A DNA stretch of 64,000 nt from Telmatactis stephensoni (GCA_029948255.1 JALIZF010001328.1:176754-240753); one strand, 5' to 3'. Shown: positions 21,355-32,193, counted from the stretch's first letter. The notes: generated by a model from the letters alone, not told the origin. Numbers and translations are program-made.

Positions 21355-24300
21355 TTATGTATAATATATTAATCGATGCAAGTCTTTGTTATCAGATGTG
21401 AAGCAAGATACTATTTGTCTATAGTTTATTGCACTAAAAAGATTACTTAAAGGTTGCTTTGCCACGTCATTAAACCAGTCGACATTAAAGTCACCAATCA
21501 AGATATTAAACTGTGTAGATGATTTTTTAATAACATGTTTTAATGCTTGGCATAAGATTCCTATAGGTATTCTAGGGGAGCGATAGATTCCAATGACTGT
21601 AATATGGGGAAAGCTCATAAACCTTATTATTGAAATCTCAATACCGTTTATGTTATTACAATATGGATAACCAGGGTAATAGTCAATACGTGAATATACT
21701 GCCATACCGCCACTAGGTCTTACATTACTTGTTGATGTGCTATCATTTCTAAATAAATCATATCCATGAATCTCATAAATATTGTTAGTATCTAAATGAC
21801 TAAACCGTGTCTCTGCAAAAATATTGACATCAGTACTAGAATAGTTTTTATCTTTCCGTACATCGTTAATGTGTTTATGTAGTGATCTAGTGTTCAAAAA
21901 ACACACTTTAAATAGTAACTCACTAGCTTTATAGACTGGTGATATACAAAGGTGTAGTTTGCCAACAGTTCGCAAACGTTCCATTTCTTCCTTTACATCA
22001 GGGCTGACACCTATTTTATCTTCACATAGGTCAGTGATATATAAGCCTTCTATAGTAGTCACTCTACTTAGTCCAACATAATGTATATGTGGTATTGCTC
22101 TTCTGTTTTCAAAATCTACCACAATTCTATTTTCTGTATCACCCTGTGATCTATGTATGGTCTTAGCAGCAGCAGGTCGCAGTGGAAACTGCTTTCTCAC
22201 TACTTGTACAGTTCTATTCCTACCAACAGCAAACTGTGTAGTTACAGGTTTAATAGGTGTCCATGTAGGTGCTATACCCTGGACATACAACTGTCTATTA
22301 TCATGTCTGGTTTTCTGGCCAACATCAGCATGATCAAACTGGACCCAAATTATTCCAGATGGGGTGTCAGTCTGATGTACTTCAATTAGCTTAACTACAT
22401 TGCCAGCACCGTTTGTGATACCATCATCAGTTCTAGTGTTAAGAGATATCTCAGTTCTCTCTCCTTTTGCTAGCTTCAGAACAGAATACAGTTGTTTAGT
22501 TTTCCTAGGATCATCAGGTATTTGTTTCAGTATTTTGTCTCTGAGTTCTTGTGAGTCAGCTCCTATAACACTGTCATGTGATTTAATAGAGTACTTTCTG
22601 CCTGAAAGAGCTAAGTGTGCCCTGTCATTAAACTTATTCACTTTGGCATTCTGAAAAAACAAGTGAGGTGCATCTTTTGGATAGTTGGAACTATTAGGTA
22701 CGATAAGTCTTTCTTTGAATTTTGCAATGTCTTCTTTGGTATGGTTACCCTCTCTTAGCCTGTTGAGCATTTCAGCAAATTGTTTACTTTCTCTTTGTCT
22801 CATTATTTCATGTAGTTCAAACATTTTGAAAAGTTCTTGCCATATATTAGGGGCAAGAATACCATATTCACTATTGTCTATATCTTTGAAGATATACCCA
22901 TCCATGACAGGTTGTAGTTGGAATAAATCACCAATAGCAATGATACTAACACCTCCAAAGGGTAGTGAGCTACCTTTGATATCTTTAAGTCTGTTGTTGA
23001 TTTGTACATTGAACATATTGTTACCCACCATAGATATCTCATCAATGAATATTAGTTTAACGCCACCGAGTTGACATCTAAGTGTATTCAGTCTACTTGA
23101 ATCAAGACGCTTATAATTTTTTAAGGACTGACAAGCTGGTATAGCAAGTGCACTGTGTATAGTATTTCCTTTAATATTGTATGCTGCTTTGCCAGTAGGC
23201 GCTAGCATCAACACTTTTACTTCAGCAAAGTTAACACCAGCTCTAGCGTTGTAATACTTTAATGCTGCCTGATACAAGGCTTTAGTGAGATGTGATTTAC
23301 CTACACCTGCACCTCCACTAAGGAAGCAGTACAGTGGCTTATCAGAAGTTTTTATCAAATGTAGTACATGATAGAAAAATTCCTTTTGTTCATCATTCAA
23401 TATCTGTACCATTACTCTGTATTCTTCATCTTCTAATTCATTCATTAACAGTGGTTGAGTGTTTAAGTCAGCTGATGGTATTCCTAAGTCATCTGATAAA
23501 TTATAGTTTTCATTAAAGTCAGGATGTAAGTCCTGATTACCTTCTGCCTGATCTTGTTGTTCAATATTTTGAGTACAAGGTGCTATAGTATCATATGATT
23601 CTTCTGATCCAGCCATCTCTTGTTGAATTTCATTAAAGTCCTCATTACAGACAGCATACTCTTTCATTTTTTTACTAATTCCACTATGCAACAACATATA
23701 GCGTTCTTGGTAAGTAGAATACATTCCCAGTAAGTCAGTTTCTTCATTTCGCCATGGGGTAAAGAGCATGATTAACTCACGGTAGTGTCTTTCTGGTTCA
23801 GTTTGCTTATTAAACCAAACACTTCTTATTATTCTAGCTTTAGTTCTTTTTTTAGTTTTGCTACGAGTTACATTACTATTTTCAATGTTGTTATCATCAT
23901 TTTGATTGTCATCAATAAAGGATTCTAACGGAAGACCATCAGCATCCACCTCCTTTGTTTGTTTTACATATGGTTTTCCACTATGATCATACCACGCAGC
24001 CCAGTCTGCAAGTGTTAACTCTTCTAGTTTTGTTGGACGCTTACAATATCTCTTTAGCAAACCACTTGTATATATCTCTTCACAGTCATCATCCATTTTT
24101 TCAATATCATTCATTCGTTTTAAAAGCTCTACCCTGTCTTTAGGGGGTGATGTGTTTATAAATATTATTTGTCTAGATGCTTTTCTCATAGGAAGTTGTA
24201 AAACAATATATACTGCTTCTTGTGCACTTATTTCAACATTATTAAGAAATTTACTTCCGATATCTCTGACTTGTTGTTTTATGCTAGGATTTCCTTTTCT

Positions 24301-27300
24301 TGCTTCAGTACAAGCTTGTCGCAAAAGTTCACTCATACCTTTTTGACCTTTTGATATGTAATTGACTATGTATACAGCACAAGCATATACATCTAATACA
24401 TATTGGATGTCCATATTAGCTCTCCATGCACTAAGGCATGCAGGATTGTAATTGTTGATTCTTAACTCATTCGGGTTTCTTTTTAAGAAGACAGTGGGTG
24501 TATTAAGTGATGAACTAATGGCAAGTAAATAATATTCTTCTGTTATACTTATATTAGCCAGTAACTGGTCAAAAGGTATGTCTTCACCTTCTTTCATATC
24601 ATCAAGATACTTTTTGACAGATTTCCAATTATCTTTATGCTTCCTTATTTCACTATCAGGTGTATCTGTATCTAGAGGGTAAAGTATCATAGTTAGCCGC
24701 ATAGGAGGCTGTGGATAATTGAATCTGCACTGATTTCTTGTATTCTTACGACAGGTATGTGAATGCCTATGTACTTGTCTATTCACTAGATTGAGTAATT
24801 CAGGATTGTCTATTGGCTTATGACAAGTAATTATCTTATCAATATATGCTGTAACTTTTTTATCACTGTCAATTTTAAATTCTGGTGCTCCTTCCAGCCA
24901 TATGAGCATGTGTATATGTGGTGACCCTCTCTGCTGATATTCAACTCTATAAAACCAGTCAGATATTTTTCCTAAGGGTTGAGCAGAACTCAACAAGAAT
25001 TTTGTCAAAAACATATTCACTTGATAATCAAAGTGGCGTGCACATGTCACAGGGTCACTTTGTATCAAACGACATTTATCTTCCCAGTTAAAATTTTCCA
25101 GTTGTTCATCGCTATATTCCTTTTGGTCAACAAGATGACCAAGTATTCTGAGTAAATGCAACCACTGTGTTTCTGCTGATGAGAAACTACAAAACAGTGA
25201 AGCTGGACCTAGTTGTCTTATCATAGCGAACAAGTCTTTCTTAACTTTTTCAAAATATGGAGGTGAGCCTCGTAATGCATTGAGGAATTTATACCCTTCA
25301 TCATAGCGTATTAACCTGTCTAATGCACCTTGCTGTTTTAATTGACCGGCTCTTATATTTTTGTAATTTCCTTTACATTTTCTAAGAGCTATATTTGATT
25401 TTCCTAAAAGAATTTTCATTTGCAGTTTTTTTGTTTTGTAAAAAATATTTTCAATGCACATTCTAGCTCGATTATCTGATCGTCTTAGTTCTGACTTACA
25501 AATATCACTATAGGAAACTTTTACTTTTCGCTCTTCAGTTGCTGGTCGAGGCTGTCCAAGAAATATTCCAGGATATGCTAACTCTTCACAATATTTATCT
25601 CTAAAAACACTCAATGGTCTATTTCCTTCAGCTGGAGCAACATTAAGAATATTTTGTCGTTCATTATCTTCTAAAAAGTCTGTTGCTGTTAACATAGTAT
25701 CAGTTACACCTGCAGGCATCTCTGCTTCATCTTCACTCCATTCAGCATCTTCATCTAACTTTTCAGAATCACTATTTTTATCAATTATTGATTCCAAACA
25801 TAGATTGTCATTATTTTCATCTTGTGCAATTTCTACATTGTATTGATTCAGCCAGTCATTATTAAATGCTATACCTTCATCTCTATATAGGTTACTATTA
25901 CATATTAGCCATTTTGCTGCCTCAACCACTTTATGTGGTCTGACATTTAGTGACAGTGCTGAACTTTTGTATTGAAGTTTTCTCTTCAAATTGACTTTGA
26001 TTGTACCAGTCTGACTCTGTAAACGTGGCAACATGTCTACTGTATTAGTCACATCAGCAGGTACATTGACAATGTTGCCATGAATCTTAAGTTGTCTTCC
26101 TCTAGGAGCTTGCAGTAGTTTTTGAAATGCAATTCTTGGTGCAAGTAATCTACATTCTAATTCATTAAGGTCAAAGAAAGCTGGTTTTGTTGGAAACTCC
26201 ATACCATTAGCTACAGCACATGGCGGAACTCTGTTTTTAATCAAGTGACTATAGCATGTCTTACAAACCCACTCTTTGTTATCAAAACTCATCTTATTGC
26301 ACAGGTATTTGTCAATGTCAAGATTTGAATGTCTTAATTTATTAGCATTAAAAACACTATGCTTGTACCATAACTGGTTACAAGAACTACAGATATACAG
26401 TGGACCTTGATTTACCATTTCATGAAATTTCTTCATAGCAAATTCGATAGGTATTTTAGCTGCTCTATAATTTTTCTGGTACTCATTACGCTTTGCTTTT
26501 TTCTCTGGAGATGCATTCTTTGTCCTATAATTTCTCTGGTACTCATTACACTTTGCTTTCTTCTCTGGTGATGCATTTGTCATCCTATAAGTTCTCTGAT
26601 ACTTATTGCGCTTTGCTCTTTTTTCTGCAGATGCATTTGTTGTCTTATCATTCCTCTCATATTCATTGCGTTTCTCATTTTGTTCTGCTCTATAACTTCT
26701 CTGATACTCATTACGTTTTGCTCTCTTTTCTTCAGATAAATTTGTTTCCCTGTATTGTCTCATGTAAGCAGTCCTTTTTTGTTTTCTTTCTCTGTCACTG
26801 ATTAATTTAGAACTTTGTAATTCTTTGGTTTGATCTTTACACACATTACTATTGCAAGAGTTTTCAACATTTAAATGACTTAATGATTCAGCTGGTTGAT
26901 TAGTGTCAGCTGACCTTTCTCCACTTTGATTATTACCTAATGACTCACTGTCAGTTTGATTTGAACATGTTGAGACATAGTGCATTTCACCTATGTGTCC
27001 TATAAATATTGGCACAGGATTTTGTATTGTATTTGCTGGTTCAACCAAAGTCATCTCTCTAAAATTCTCATCAGATTCTATAATATGAATCTTCAAATTT
27101 ATTGCATCAGCTACTGCTTGTATTATGATATTATCAGCCCAAGTACCTTGCATAGATATATTGGATAAATATTGTAGCCATGATGTCTCTGTATTACTTT
27201 CTATGAATCGCTCAGGGTTATTTGTCAAATACCTAATTCCTTGAGCTCTGATTGCTAGATGATGGTTTGAATGACCATATAATTGATGTGATACAGACTT

Positions 27301-27513
27301 AAAAAAGCAGTCACCTCCCCCACCGACATCTAGTGGTTGTAATTCATATCTCAGCATTCTATATCTCAACAGAAAATTTTGGTTACCAAAAGATATATCT
27401 TTCACAGTGGACATACTACCAACTGTTACAGGGCCAGGATTCAATTCAACATCCCCAGACAGTAAAATATTATCACATAAATTATATCTCGTTGTTGACT
27501 TTTTTGTGATCAT
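21355..27513 (-). CDS. Helitron OTU-Rep-Pif1 helicase-endonuclease protein with N-terminal 2A motif
   Basis: 2052 residues from ATG 27513. Residues 19-28 read SGDVELNPGP, the ribosome-skipping 2A signature. Next comes an OTU cysteine-protease-like domain (GGGGDCFFKSV near 64-74, its histidine in the EMHYVS motif near 175). About residues 240-350 are tandem 22-residue basic repeats (KRAKRNEYQRNYR type). The Helitron Rep domain has the HUH site in HIHMLIWL (near 866), with candidate catalytic tyrosines near 1045 in YIVNYISKGQ. A Pif1/RecD helicase follows: Walker A GGAGVGKSHLT (near 1400), Walker B FIDEISM (near 1487), and IHRSQGDT near its end. The C-terminal 180 residues are an AP-endonuclease-like domain with NTRSL, FAETRF, GIYRSP and GDFNVDW. 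The family moves by rolling-circle replication. The last endonuclease motif is out of frame. Confidence 0.88.
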   Translation of the reverse strand: MITKKSTTRYNLCDNILLSGDVELNPGPVTVGSMSTVKDISFGNQNFLLRYRMLRYELQPLDVGGGGDCFFKSVSHQLYGHSNHHLAIRAQGIRYLTNNPERFIESNTETSWLQYLSNISMQGTWADNIIIQAVADAINLKIHIIESDENFREMTLVEPANTIQNPVPIFIGHIGEMHYVSTCSNQTDSESLGNNQSGERSADTNQPAESLSHLNVENSCNSNVCKDQTKELQSSKLISDRERKQKRTAYMRQYRETNLSEEKRAKRNEYQRSYRAEQNEKRNEYERNDKTTNASAEKRAKRNKYQRTYRMTNASPEKKAKCNEYQRNYRTKNASPEKKAKRNEYQKNYRAAKIPIEFAMKKFHEMVNQGPLYICSSCNQLWYKHSVFNANKLRHSNLDIDKYLCNKMSFDNKEWVCKTCYSHLIKNRVPPCAVANGMEFPTKPAFFDLNELECRLLAPRIAFQKLLQAPRGRQLKIHGNIVNVPADVTNTVDMLPRLQSQTGTIKVNLKRKLQYKSSALSLNVRPHKVVEAAKWLICNSNLYRDEGIAFNNDWLNQYNVEIAQDENNDNLCLESIIDKNSDSEKLDEDAEWSEDEAEMPAGVTDTMLTATDFLEDNERQNILNVAPAEGNRPLSVFRDKYCEELAYPGIFLGQPRPATEERKVKVSYSDICKSELRRSDNRARMCIENIFYKTKKLQMKILLGKSNIALRKCKGNYKNIRAGQLKQQGALDRLIRYDEGYKFLNALRGSPPYFEKVKKDLFAMIRQLGPASLFCSFSSAETQWLHLLRILGHLVDQKEYSDEQLENFNWEDKCRLIQSDPVTCARHFDYQVNMFLTKFLLSSAQPLGKISDWFYRVEYQQRGSPHIHMLIWLEGAPEFKIDSDKKVTAYIDKIITCHKPIDNPELLNLVNRQVHRHSHTCRKNTRNQCRFNYPQPPMRLTMILYPLDTDTPDSEIRKHKDNWKSVKKYLDDMKEGEDIPFDQLLANISITEEYYLLAISSSLNTPTVFLKRNPNELRINNYNPACLSAWRANMDIQYVLDVYACAVYIVNYISKGQKGMSELLRQACTEARKGNPSIKQQVRDIGSKFLNNVEISAQEAVYIVLQLPMRKASRQIIFINTSPPKDRVELLKRMNDIEKMDDDCEEIYTSGLLKRYCKRPTKLEELTLADWAAWYDHSGKPYVKQTKEVDADGLPLESFIDDNQNDDNNIENSNVTRSKTKKRTKARIIRSVWFNKQTEPERHYRELIMLFTPWRNEETDLLGMYSTYQERYMLLHSGISKKMKEYAVCNEDFNEIQQEMAGSEESYDTIAPCTQNIEQQDQAEGNQDLHPDFNENYNLSDDLGIPSADLNTQPLLMNELEDEEYRVMVQILNDEQKEFFYHVLHLIKTSDKPLYCFLSGGAGVGKSHLTKALYQAALKYYNARAGVNFAEVKVLMLAPTGKAAYNIKGNTIHSALAIPACQSLKNYKRLDSSRLNTLRCQLGGVKLIFIDEISMVGNNMFNVQINNRLKDIKGSSLPFGGVSIIAIGDLFQLQPVMDGYIFKDIDNSEYGILAPNIWQELFKMFELHEIMRQRESKQFAEMLNRLREGNHTKEDIAKFKERLIVPNSSNYPKDAPHLFFQNAKVNKFNDRAHLALSGRKYSIKSHDSVIGADSQELRDKILKQIPDDPRKTKQLYSVLKLAKGERTEISLNTRTDDGITNGAGNVVKLIEVHQTDTPSGIIWVQFDHADVGQKTRHDNRQLYVQGIAPTWTPIKPVTTQFAVGRNRTVQVVRKQFPLRPAAAKTIHRSQGDTENRIVVDFENRRAIPHIHYVGLSRVTTIEGLYITDLCEDKIGVSPDVKEEMERLRTVGKLHLCISPVYKASELLFKVCFLNTRSLHKHINDVRKDKNYSSTDVNIFAETRFSHLDTNNIYEIHGYDLFRNDSTSTSNVRPSGGMAVYSRIDYYPGYPYCNNINGIEISIIRFMSFPHITVIGIYRSPRIPIGILCQALKHVIKKSSTQFNILIGDFNVDWFNDVAKQPLSNLFSAINYRQIVSCFTSDNKDLHRLIYYT
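26455..26800. repeat. In-frame tandem repeat of the Helitron gene, about 66-bp units
   Basis: Five or six degenerate copies encoding R-N-x-YQR-x-YR-x-x-NASPEK-style units. They lie between the OTU and Rep domains. The repeated basic peptide may bind DNA; that is inference. Confidence 0.75.
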
Positions 27514-27761
27514 AAATAGTAGCTATAGAAACTTTCTTCTCTGCAAATAAATTTAGTTTCCAGTGTTTATAATTTCTAACAATCCTATATAAAACAGATG
27601 AAATAGGAACTGTTTTTCGAAGCTGTTTTTCGAAGCATTTTCTTACACTTTTTTCTTAGTTTCTACGTTTCAATGACTGTAAAATTCGTCGTGGTGATAT
27701 TCTAGATGGCTCTCTATCTCTTGCTCTTCGATTTATTAATTTTGAACAGAATCGAGAATGC

Positions 27762-28388
27762 CTATGATTCTTGTACGCATCGAGGCATTTTAGACTGATT
27801 AGCGTCTACTTGATAGTGCACACGAAAGTCAGTTATGAGACTGCGGCATTCAGAACCAGGCACAGCTTTCACAAACGCAGTTATGCATATAAATAATTCG
27901 ACCTGGTCAATTAACTCTTTTTGTAGTTTACAGAGAGATTTTCTCATCCATGTTCCCAAATGGACATTGTTTGTTAACCCATTGCTTTGTCTAAATACTT
28001 CCCGAAGGAGTTTATTATTCGCTCCCGAGGGAATAAATATTTGCTCCCCGAAGGGATTTGTTTGCTCCCCAAAGGGAATTCTTTGCTCCCCAAAGGAGAC
28101 TTTTGGTGTCTGAAAGAGGTCATTCGCTCCCCAAGGAGACTTTTGGTGTCTTGAAGAGGTCAATCGCTCCGAAAGAGGGTCAAAGATCGCCAGAGGACGA
28201 ACAATTGGAAGGACGTTTGTATGCACGAAACACACAGTCGCCATGCTGCCCACCATACAAAAGCTTCGATTTTGTCCTATAATTGCGTATGACATCATCA
28301 AAACCCTGAAAGACTCTCTGCAAAGAAATACTGCATACATGCGTAGAGAGCTGTGCCTGATTCTCGAAGTAATACAGTTTAACAGCAT
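27762..28388 (-). other. Open frame with GEQ/FGEQ repeats, doubtful coding
   Basis: A 208-codon frame stays open across a GCTCCCCAAAGG-type tandem repeat (about 28010-28170), giving repeated FGEQ and PFGEQ peptides. The rest has no recognisable motif. The plus strand is also open over the repeat, which suggests openness comes from repeat composition. Kept as unknown; the likely content is a decayed repeat region upstream of the Helitron. Confidence 0.25.
28010..28175. repeat. Degenerate short tandem repeat, GCTCCCCAAAGG core
   Basis: Six or more copies of a 19-25-bp unit with TTGCTCCCC-AAGG core. Two longer units share GGAGACTTTTGGTGTCT-GAAGAGGTCA. There are no regular spacers. The stretch 28400-29140 beyond it has no supported gene. 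Confidence 0.7.
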
Positions 28389-29186
28389 TGTTAAATAAAA
28401 GAGAACTCACCTTATCTGATTTGCTCGAAAAACCCCACTAGATCGCTAGCACATGGAGAAAGTCGTAGCCTTGTCGAGATCACATAATGACCACGTGCTA
28501 ATTCCGAGTAATTCCGAGTAGCATTTGAGTCTATTCGAGGAGCATTCGGGACAGCCGCTATTTAGACGATAAACGATCGATTAAGGTTGACCAGTCCCGA
28601 AGATACTCCGCAACAAGATCGGAAGAGTTCGTCATTCTATTGTTACACTCATCACTCATTCACTCAACTCGACAGCATAGTGGCTAGCGCATCTTCGATG
28701 CTACTAGCCACAAAAAGGAAAAGGGTGGTGAAATAGAAGTGTTATAAATATAGTATGTAATTTCAAAATGCGTCCATTGTAATGAGAGTTAAACAACCAA
28801 AATGTGCGATTGGGACCGCACAAATTGTTTGTAATTCCGTATTAGCGAGAGTACTTTATAGCGGGAGTTGTTTGCATACATTTTTTTGTAGTTTCAATCG
28901 GGGTTTACCAGCTGTCCGTAATAGTGGGGTGTCCACTAAAAAGAGTTGACTGTATGCAGGTTGTAATATATTCCTGGAAAGTGATCATGTGAGAATTGAT
29001 ATTTTACTGTCTAGAATTACTCTCAAATTGACTGAGTTTGTTTGGTTGACCTCGGTTGAAATAGTCACAGTCATGGGTTACATATATACGTACATACATG
29101 GTTTATTTGATAAAGCAGGTTGATCTAAAATTGGCAAGACATTACGTCCTAATGTGGACACTAAAATTAAAAATTACAATAAAGAT

Positions 29187-29328
29187 AGAGTGCAAACAAT
29201 ATAACCATGAAACACTAGTTACCAAATAGTTGAAAATAGTGCTAGTTGGACAAAAGAAAACAATAGAATTAGCATAAAATAGTAAATTTAGTATAACTAA
29301 TGTTTCATGGTTATTTTGTTTGCACTGT
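29187..29328. mobile_element. Fold-back MITE, complete copy
   Basis: GTGCAAACAATATAACCATG at the left pairs with CATGGTTATTTTGTTTGCAC at the right, with inner AAACACTAGTTA/TAACTAATGTTT. Related half copies occur at 30711-30815, near 40833-40975, near 45800 and near 50010. Confidence 0.75.
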
Positions 29329-29475
29329 AATGTAAAATAAAAAATGCAGAGCCCATCAAAAACAACAACAATAGTAATGGTCATGATCAGTGTGGATGTA
29401 CTTCTACACGCAGAGCTAAAAACTACCTTACTAAGGTCAAAACATTATTAAACCAAAGCATTGCTTGAAAATATA

Positions 29476-30612
29476 TTATTTCTCCAAAAGAAGAAGTACT
29501 TTCGAAAAGGAGGCTCTACAATTCCAGGTTCTGACTTTGTAACATTGTTTCACAATAGAATGCAGTGCAGTTGAGTTTTTACAAACCAGTGTATAAATGT
29601 TATCAACTAAATAGCCAAAGGAGTAAATGTCGCTATAGATGGATTGCTTGTAGCTACCATCAATAACTTCAGGGGCTATGTGTCTATATTTCTTTCTATA
29701 CTCTGATTGTTCCTCCATGCTCAAACATTTGGTACATCCTTCTTCTCTTCTGCAGCTTTTCCCAAAATCAACAACTACTGGTATAAATGTGGTATCATCA
29801 CTCTTATACAGGACAACATTGTCTGTTTTTATATCATTGTGTAGGTAACCACAGGCATGAACATGTTCTATTGCTTTAGCAATATCTTTAATAACACTTT
29901 TCCACTGACATTCATTCATGATATTGTGGTGTTTTTCTAATTTGCACACAGAATATAATGATAAAGACTGGCCTTCAATACCATAAAATTGCATAACCAA
30001 TTTAAAAGGCTCTTTCTCAAGACATACACCAAGGAGTGTGGGGATACTTCTATGGCTCTTTAAATTTAGTAAAACTTTTGCTTCGTGGAGAACTGATCGC
30101 TTGGTAGAGCACAATGAAGTTACTGCTGTTTTAAAACACTTAACAGCTACAATATTCCCTTTGTACTGACAACGTTTTACAGTTCCAAACACACCTGCAC
30201 CGATAATTTCTTCCGCTCCATTAAAATTGAAGTTAAGAAGATCATCATTCAGGTAACATGAATCTGGAAGACTGGAAGCAGGTTTGTAAACTTGGTTAGC
30301 CAGTGCTTGATCTTTGGCTTCCCGTTCAGCTAGCCATTCATGATAGTAATTATTAGCTACTTGCTCTGCCTTCTTTCTTTTTTTGTGCTCAACATCATAG
30401 AGTTTTTCCAATTGATGTAGCTTTTTATCATTGTTTTTCTTTTCCCTAAGTTCATGTCTTTCTTTTCGTAACTCTTCTCTTCTTTTTTGTAGTGCTTCTT
30501 TGTATTTTTTTTTATGATACTTCATTTTTTTGCCAATATATATCTTCTTACGTGTCATATTTTCTGAAAGATAGAGCATAAATGACTTTTCTTTTCTTCC
30601 ATGGCATGACAT
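29476..30612 (-). CDS. Protein kinase with N-terminal coiled coil (non-RD type)
   Basis: The frame is open from 30657, but the first ATG gives about 378 residues from 30612; an acceptor-like TTAACAG at 30649-30655 means an upstream exon is possible. Numbering by the longer frame: residues 45-120 are a Lys/Glu-rich coiled coil. The kinase domain has the glycine loop GAGVFGTV (153-160), the ATP lysine in VAVK (173), HNDIKTDN (273-280) in place of HRDxKxxN, DFG (297-299) and APE (328-330). Catalytic K, D, N and D are all present, so activity is expected. The missing Arg of HRD marks a non-RD kinase not switched by standard activation-loop phosphorylation. It is closest in style to tyrosine-kinase-like serine/threonine kinases; the substrate is unknown. 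Confidence 0.8.
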   Translation of the reverse strand: MSCHGRKEKSFMLYLSENMTRKKIYIGKKMKYHKKKYKEALQKRREELRKERHELREKKNNDKKLHQLEKLYDVEHKKRKKAEQVANNYYHEWLAEREAKDQALANQVYKPASSLPDSCYLNDDLLNFNFNGAEEIIGAGVFGTVKRCQYKGNIVAVKCFKTAVTSLCSTKRSVLHEAKVLLNLKSHRSIPTLLGVCLEKEPFKLVMQFYGIEGQSLSLYSVCKLEKHHNIMNECQWKSVIKDIAKAIEHVHACGYLHNDIKTDNVVLYKSDDTTFIPVVVDFGKSCRREEGCTKCLSMEEQSEYRKKYRHIAPEVIDGSYKQSIYSDIYSFGYLVDNIYTLVCKNSTALHSIVKQCYKVRTWNCRASFSKVLLLLEK

Positions 30613-30710
30613 AATTGAATAAATATGCACAAAAGAAACATTGTATCCTGTTAACAATCAGTTTTGATATAATACAGTCCATATACATCTTTATTAGCAG
30701 AAGTCAATTA

Positions 30711-30815
30711 TCAAATAGTTGAAAATAGTGCTAGTTGAACAAAAGAAAACAATAGAATTAGCATAAAATAGTAAATTTAGTAAAACTAGTGTTTCATGGT
30801 TATGTTGCTTGCACT
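30711..30815. repeat. Partial second copy of the 29187-29328 MITE
   Basis: About 105 bp nearly identical to 29222-29325 and in the same orientation, lacking the left arm. The two copies flank the kinase gene. The 1.3 kb from 30820 to 32190 has no supported gene; a (GAA)n-like tract lies at 31056-31071. Confidence 0.8.
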
Positions 30816-32193
30816 CTACTAGTATGAGAAATTTATTTTCAATTTTTGTAGAAAACTAAAAATCAAATGACAATTTAACCCGATGTCAGTTATATTTCAC
30901 CATTCAGACATTTCAGATATCCAGTGATCTAAAGAGTTAGACCCCTGTACATCAAGAATACTTGGAAAGACTTTTTCTATAACAATTAAATTCATTTGGC
31001 CCACAATTAAAGCATGCAGTTGAGAGCATGTTCGAGCCAATTTGCCAATTAAAAACAAGAAGAAGAAGAAGAAACTATGTGATTTTGTGAATAAGTTAAG
31101 CTTAGTATCAAGTAATCTGATCATTCAAACGATTTTTTACCGCATTTATCTCTCTATCAACTACTAAAAGCTACGTTGCAAAGGCGCCATGATTGGTAGA
31201 AATGAAAGAACTACATCACATGTATAATCAATTTTACACAAAAAAAACGTAACCAAATGACGAATGACCCTTTGTCAGTTTTAACTTAATGCCATTTATG
31301 TGTAATTATAAAGTTATATGAGCATTTGGATATCTTAGGATGGAGAACACTTGAACACAAATTGCATAACTTGTCTGCCGAACGAAACCGGAATATTCAA
31401 CGGCACGTGACCATGGTGACATCATAAAGCCGATCATAAAAGCACCACCAGAATAAATGCGTTATTAGAATAATAACATGCCTATTAGAAAAAACAATAG
31501 TTATAATGCTTACCTTATCACATTAAGTTGGCGTTTCCAGTTATATATCTTGTGTTAATATGGTAAGAAACTTAATAGCCTCTCTACGTCGTGCGCATCT
31601 GAACCGTTCTATTGGAATTTGATTACTCCCCGACCCCACCCCCTCAAATTCTATTCTCACCCCATCACCACTCCCCTTAGGTTGTTGCTTGCTCAAGGCG
31701 CGAGACATGCGGCTAGACATTAATTAATTGGCTAGACGATTAACGTCAGGAAAAGACCCCCACTCCAAATAAGGGGTTTATACCTCCTTTTTAGGAAAAA
31801 GGATTTCCCCTGACTAAAAACAAGATGGCGATCAAAATGGCGAAGAAGAAGCTTCGCGCGAAGATGTTTTTTAAACAGCAAAACACTGCTATTTAACGGA
31901 AAATTTAATGAAATTTTTGGCTATCTGCATCTTCGAATCAATATATTATTCACTATTTAAGCGAAAAAGAACCATCAAGGTCTTCTTTACACTTTAAATA
32001 TCACTAAATTGTACCTCAACATCAAAGATGGAGAAGAAGTCTTCGAATGCTCAAAGATAAGTATATTTTTTCTAGTTAAATCCCTTATGCTTAGTTTCCC
32101 GCTCGTTTTAATTTGTCATTTCTTTGTAATAAATTAAAATTGGCTGTATTTTATGAAGTTCTCCATTTTGTGAGGATTTGTCGGAGAAACAAG

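Larger units (their letters stand above)
19275..27620 (-). mobile_element. Helitron (Helentron type), outer limits not determined
   Basis: The Rep/helicase protein with OTU and endonuclease domains, followed by an RPA-like gene on the same strand, defines a Helentron-like element. Such elements make no target duplication and have only short end signals, so the termini could not be placed by eye. Coordinates given are those of the genes plus a short leader. Confidence 0.7.

Noticed and set aside
26493..26801. Plus-strand frame over the Helitron repeat
   Set aside because: It is the antisense of the tandem basic repeats of the large protein.
28010..28175. CRISPR-like repeat array
   Set aside because: Units vary in length and sequence, there are no regular spacers, and the genome is animal.
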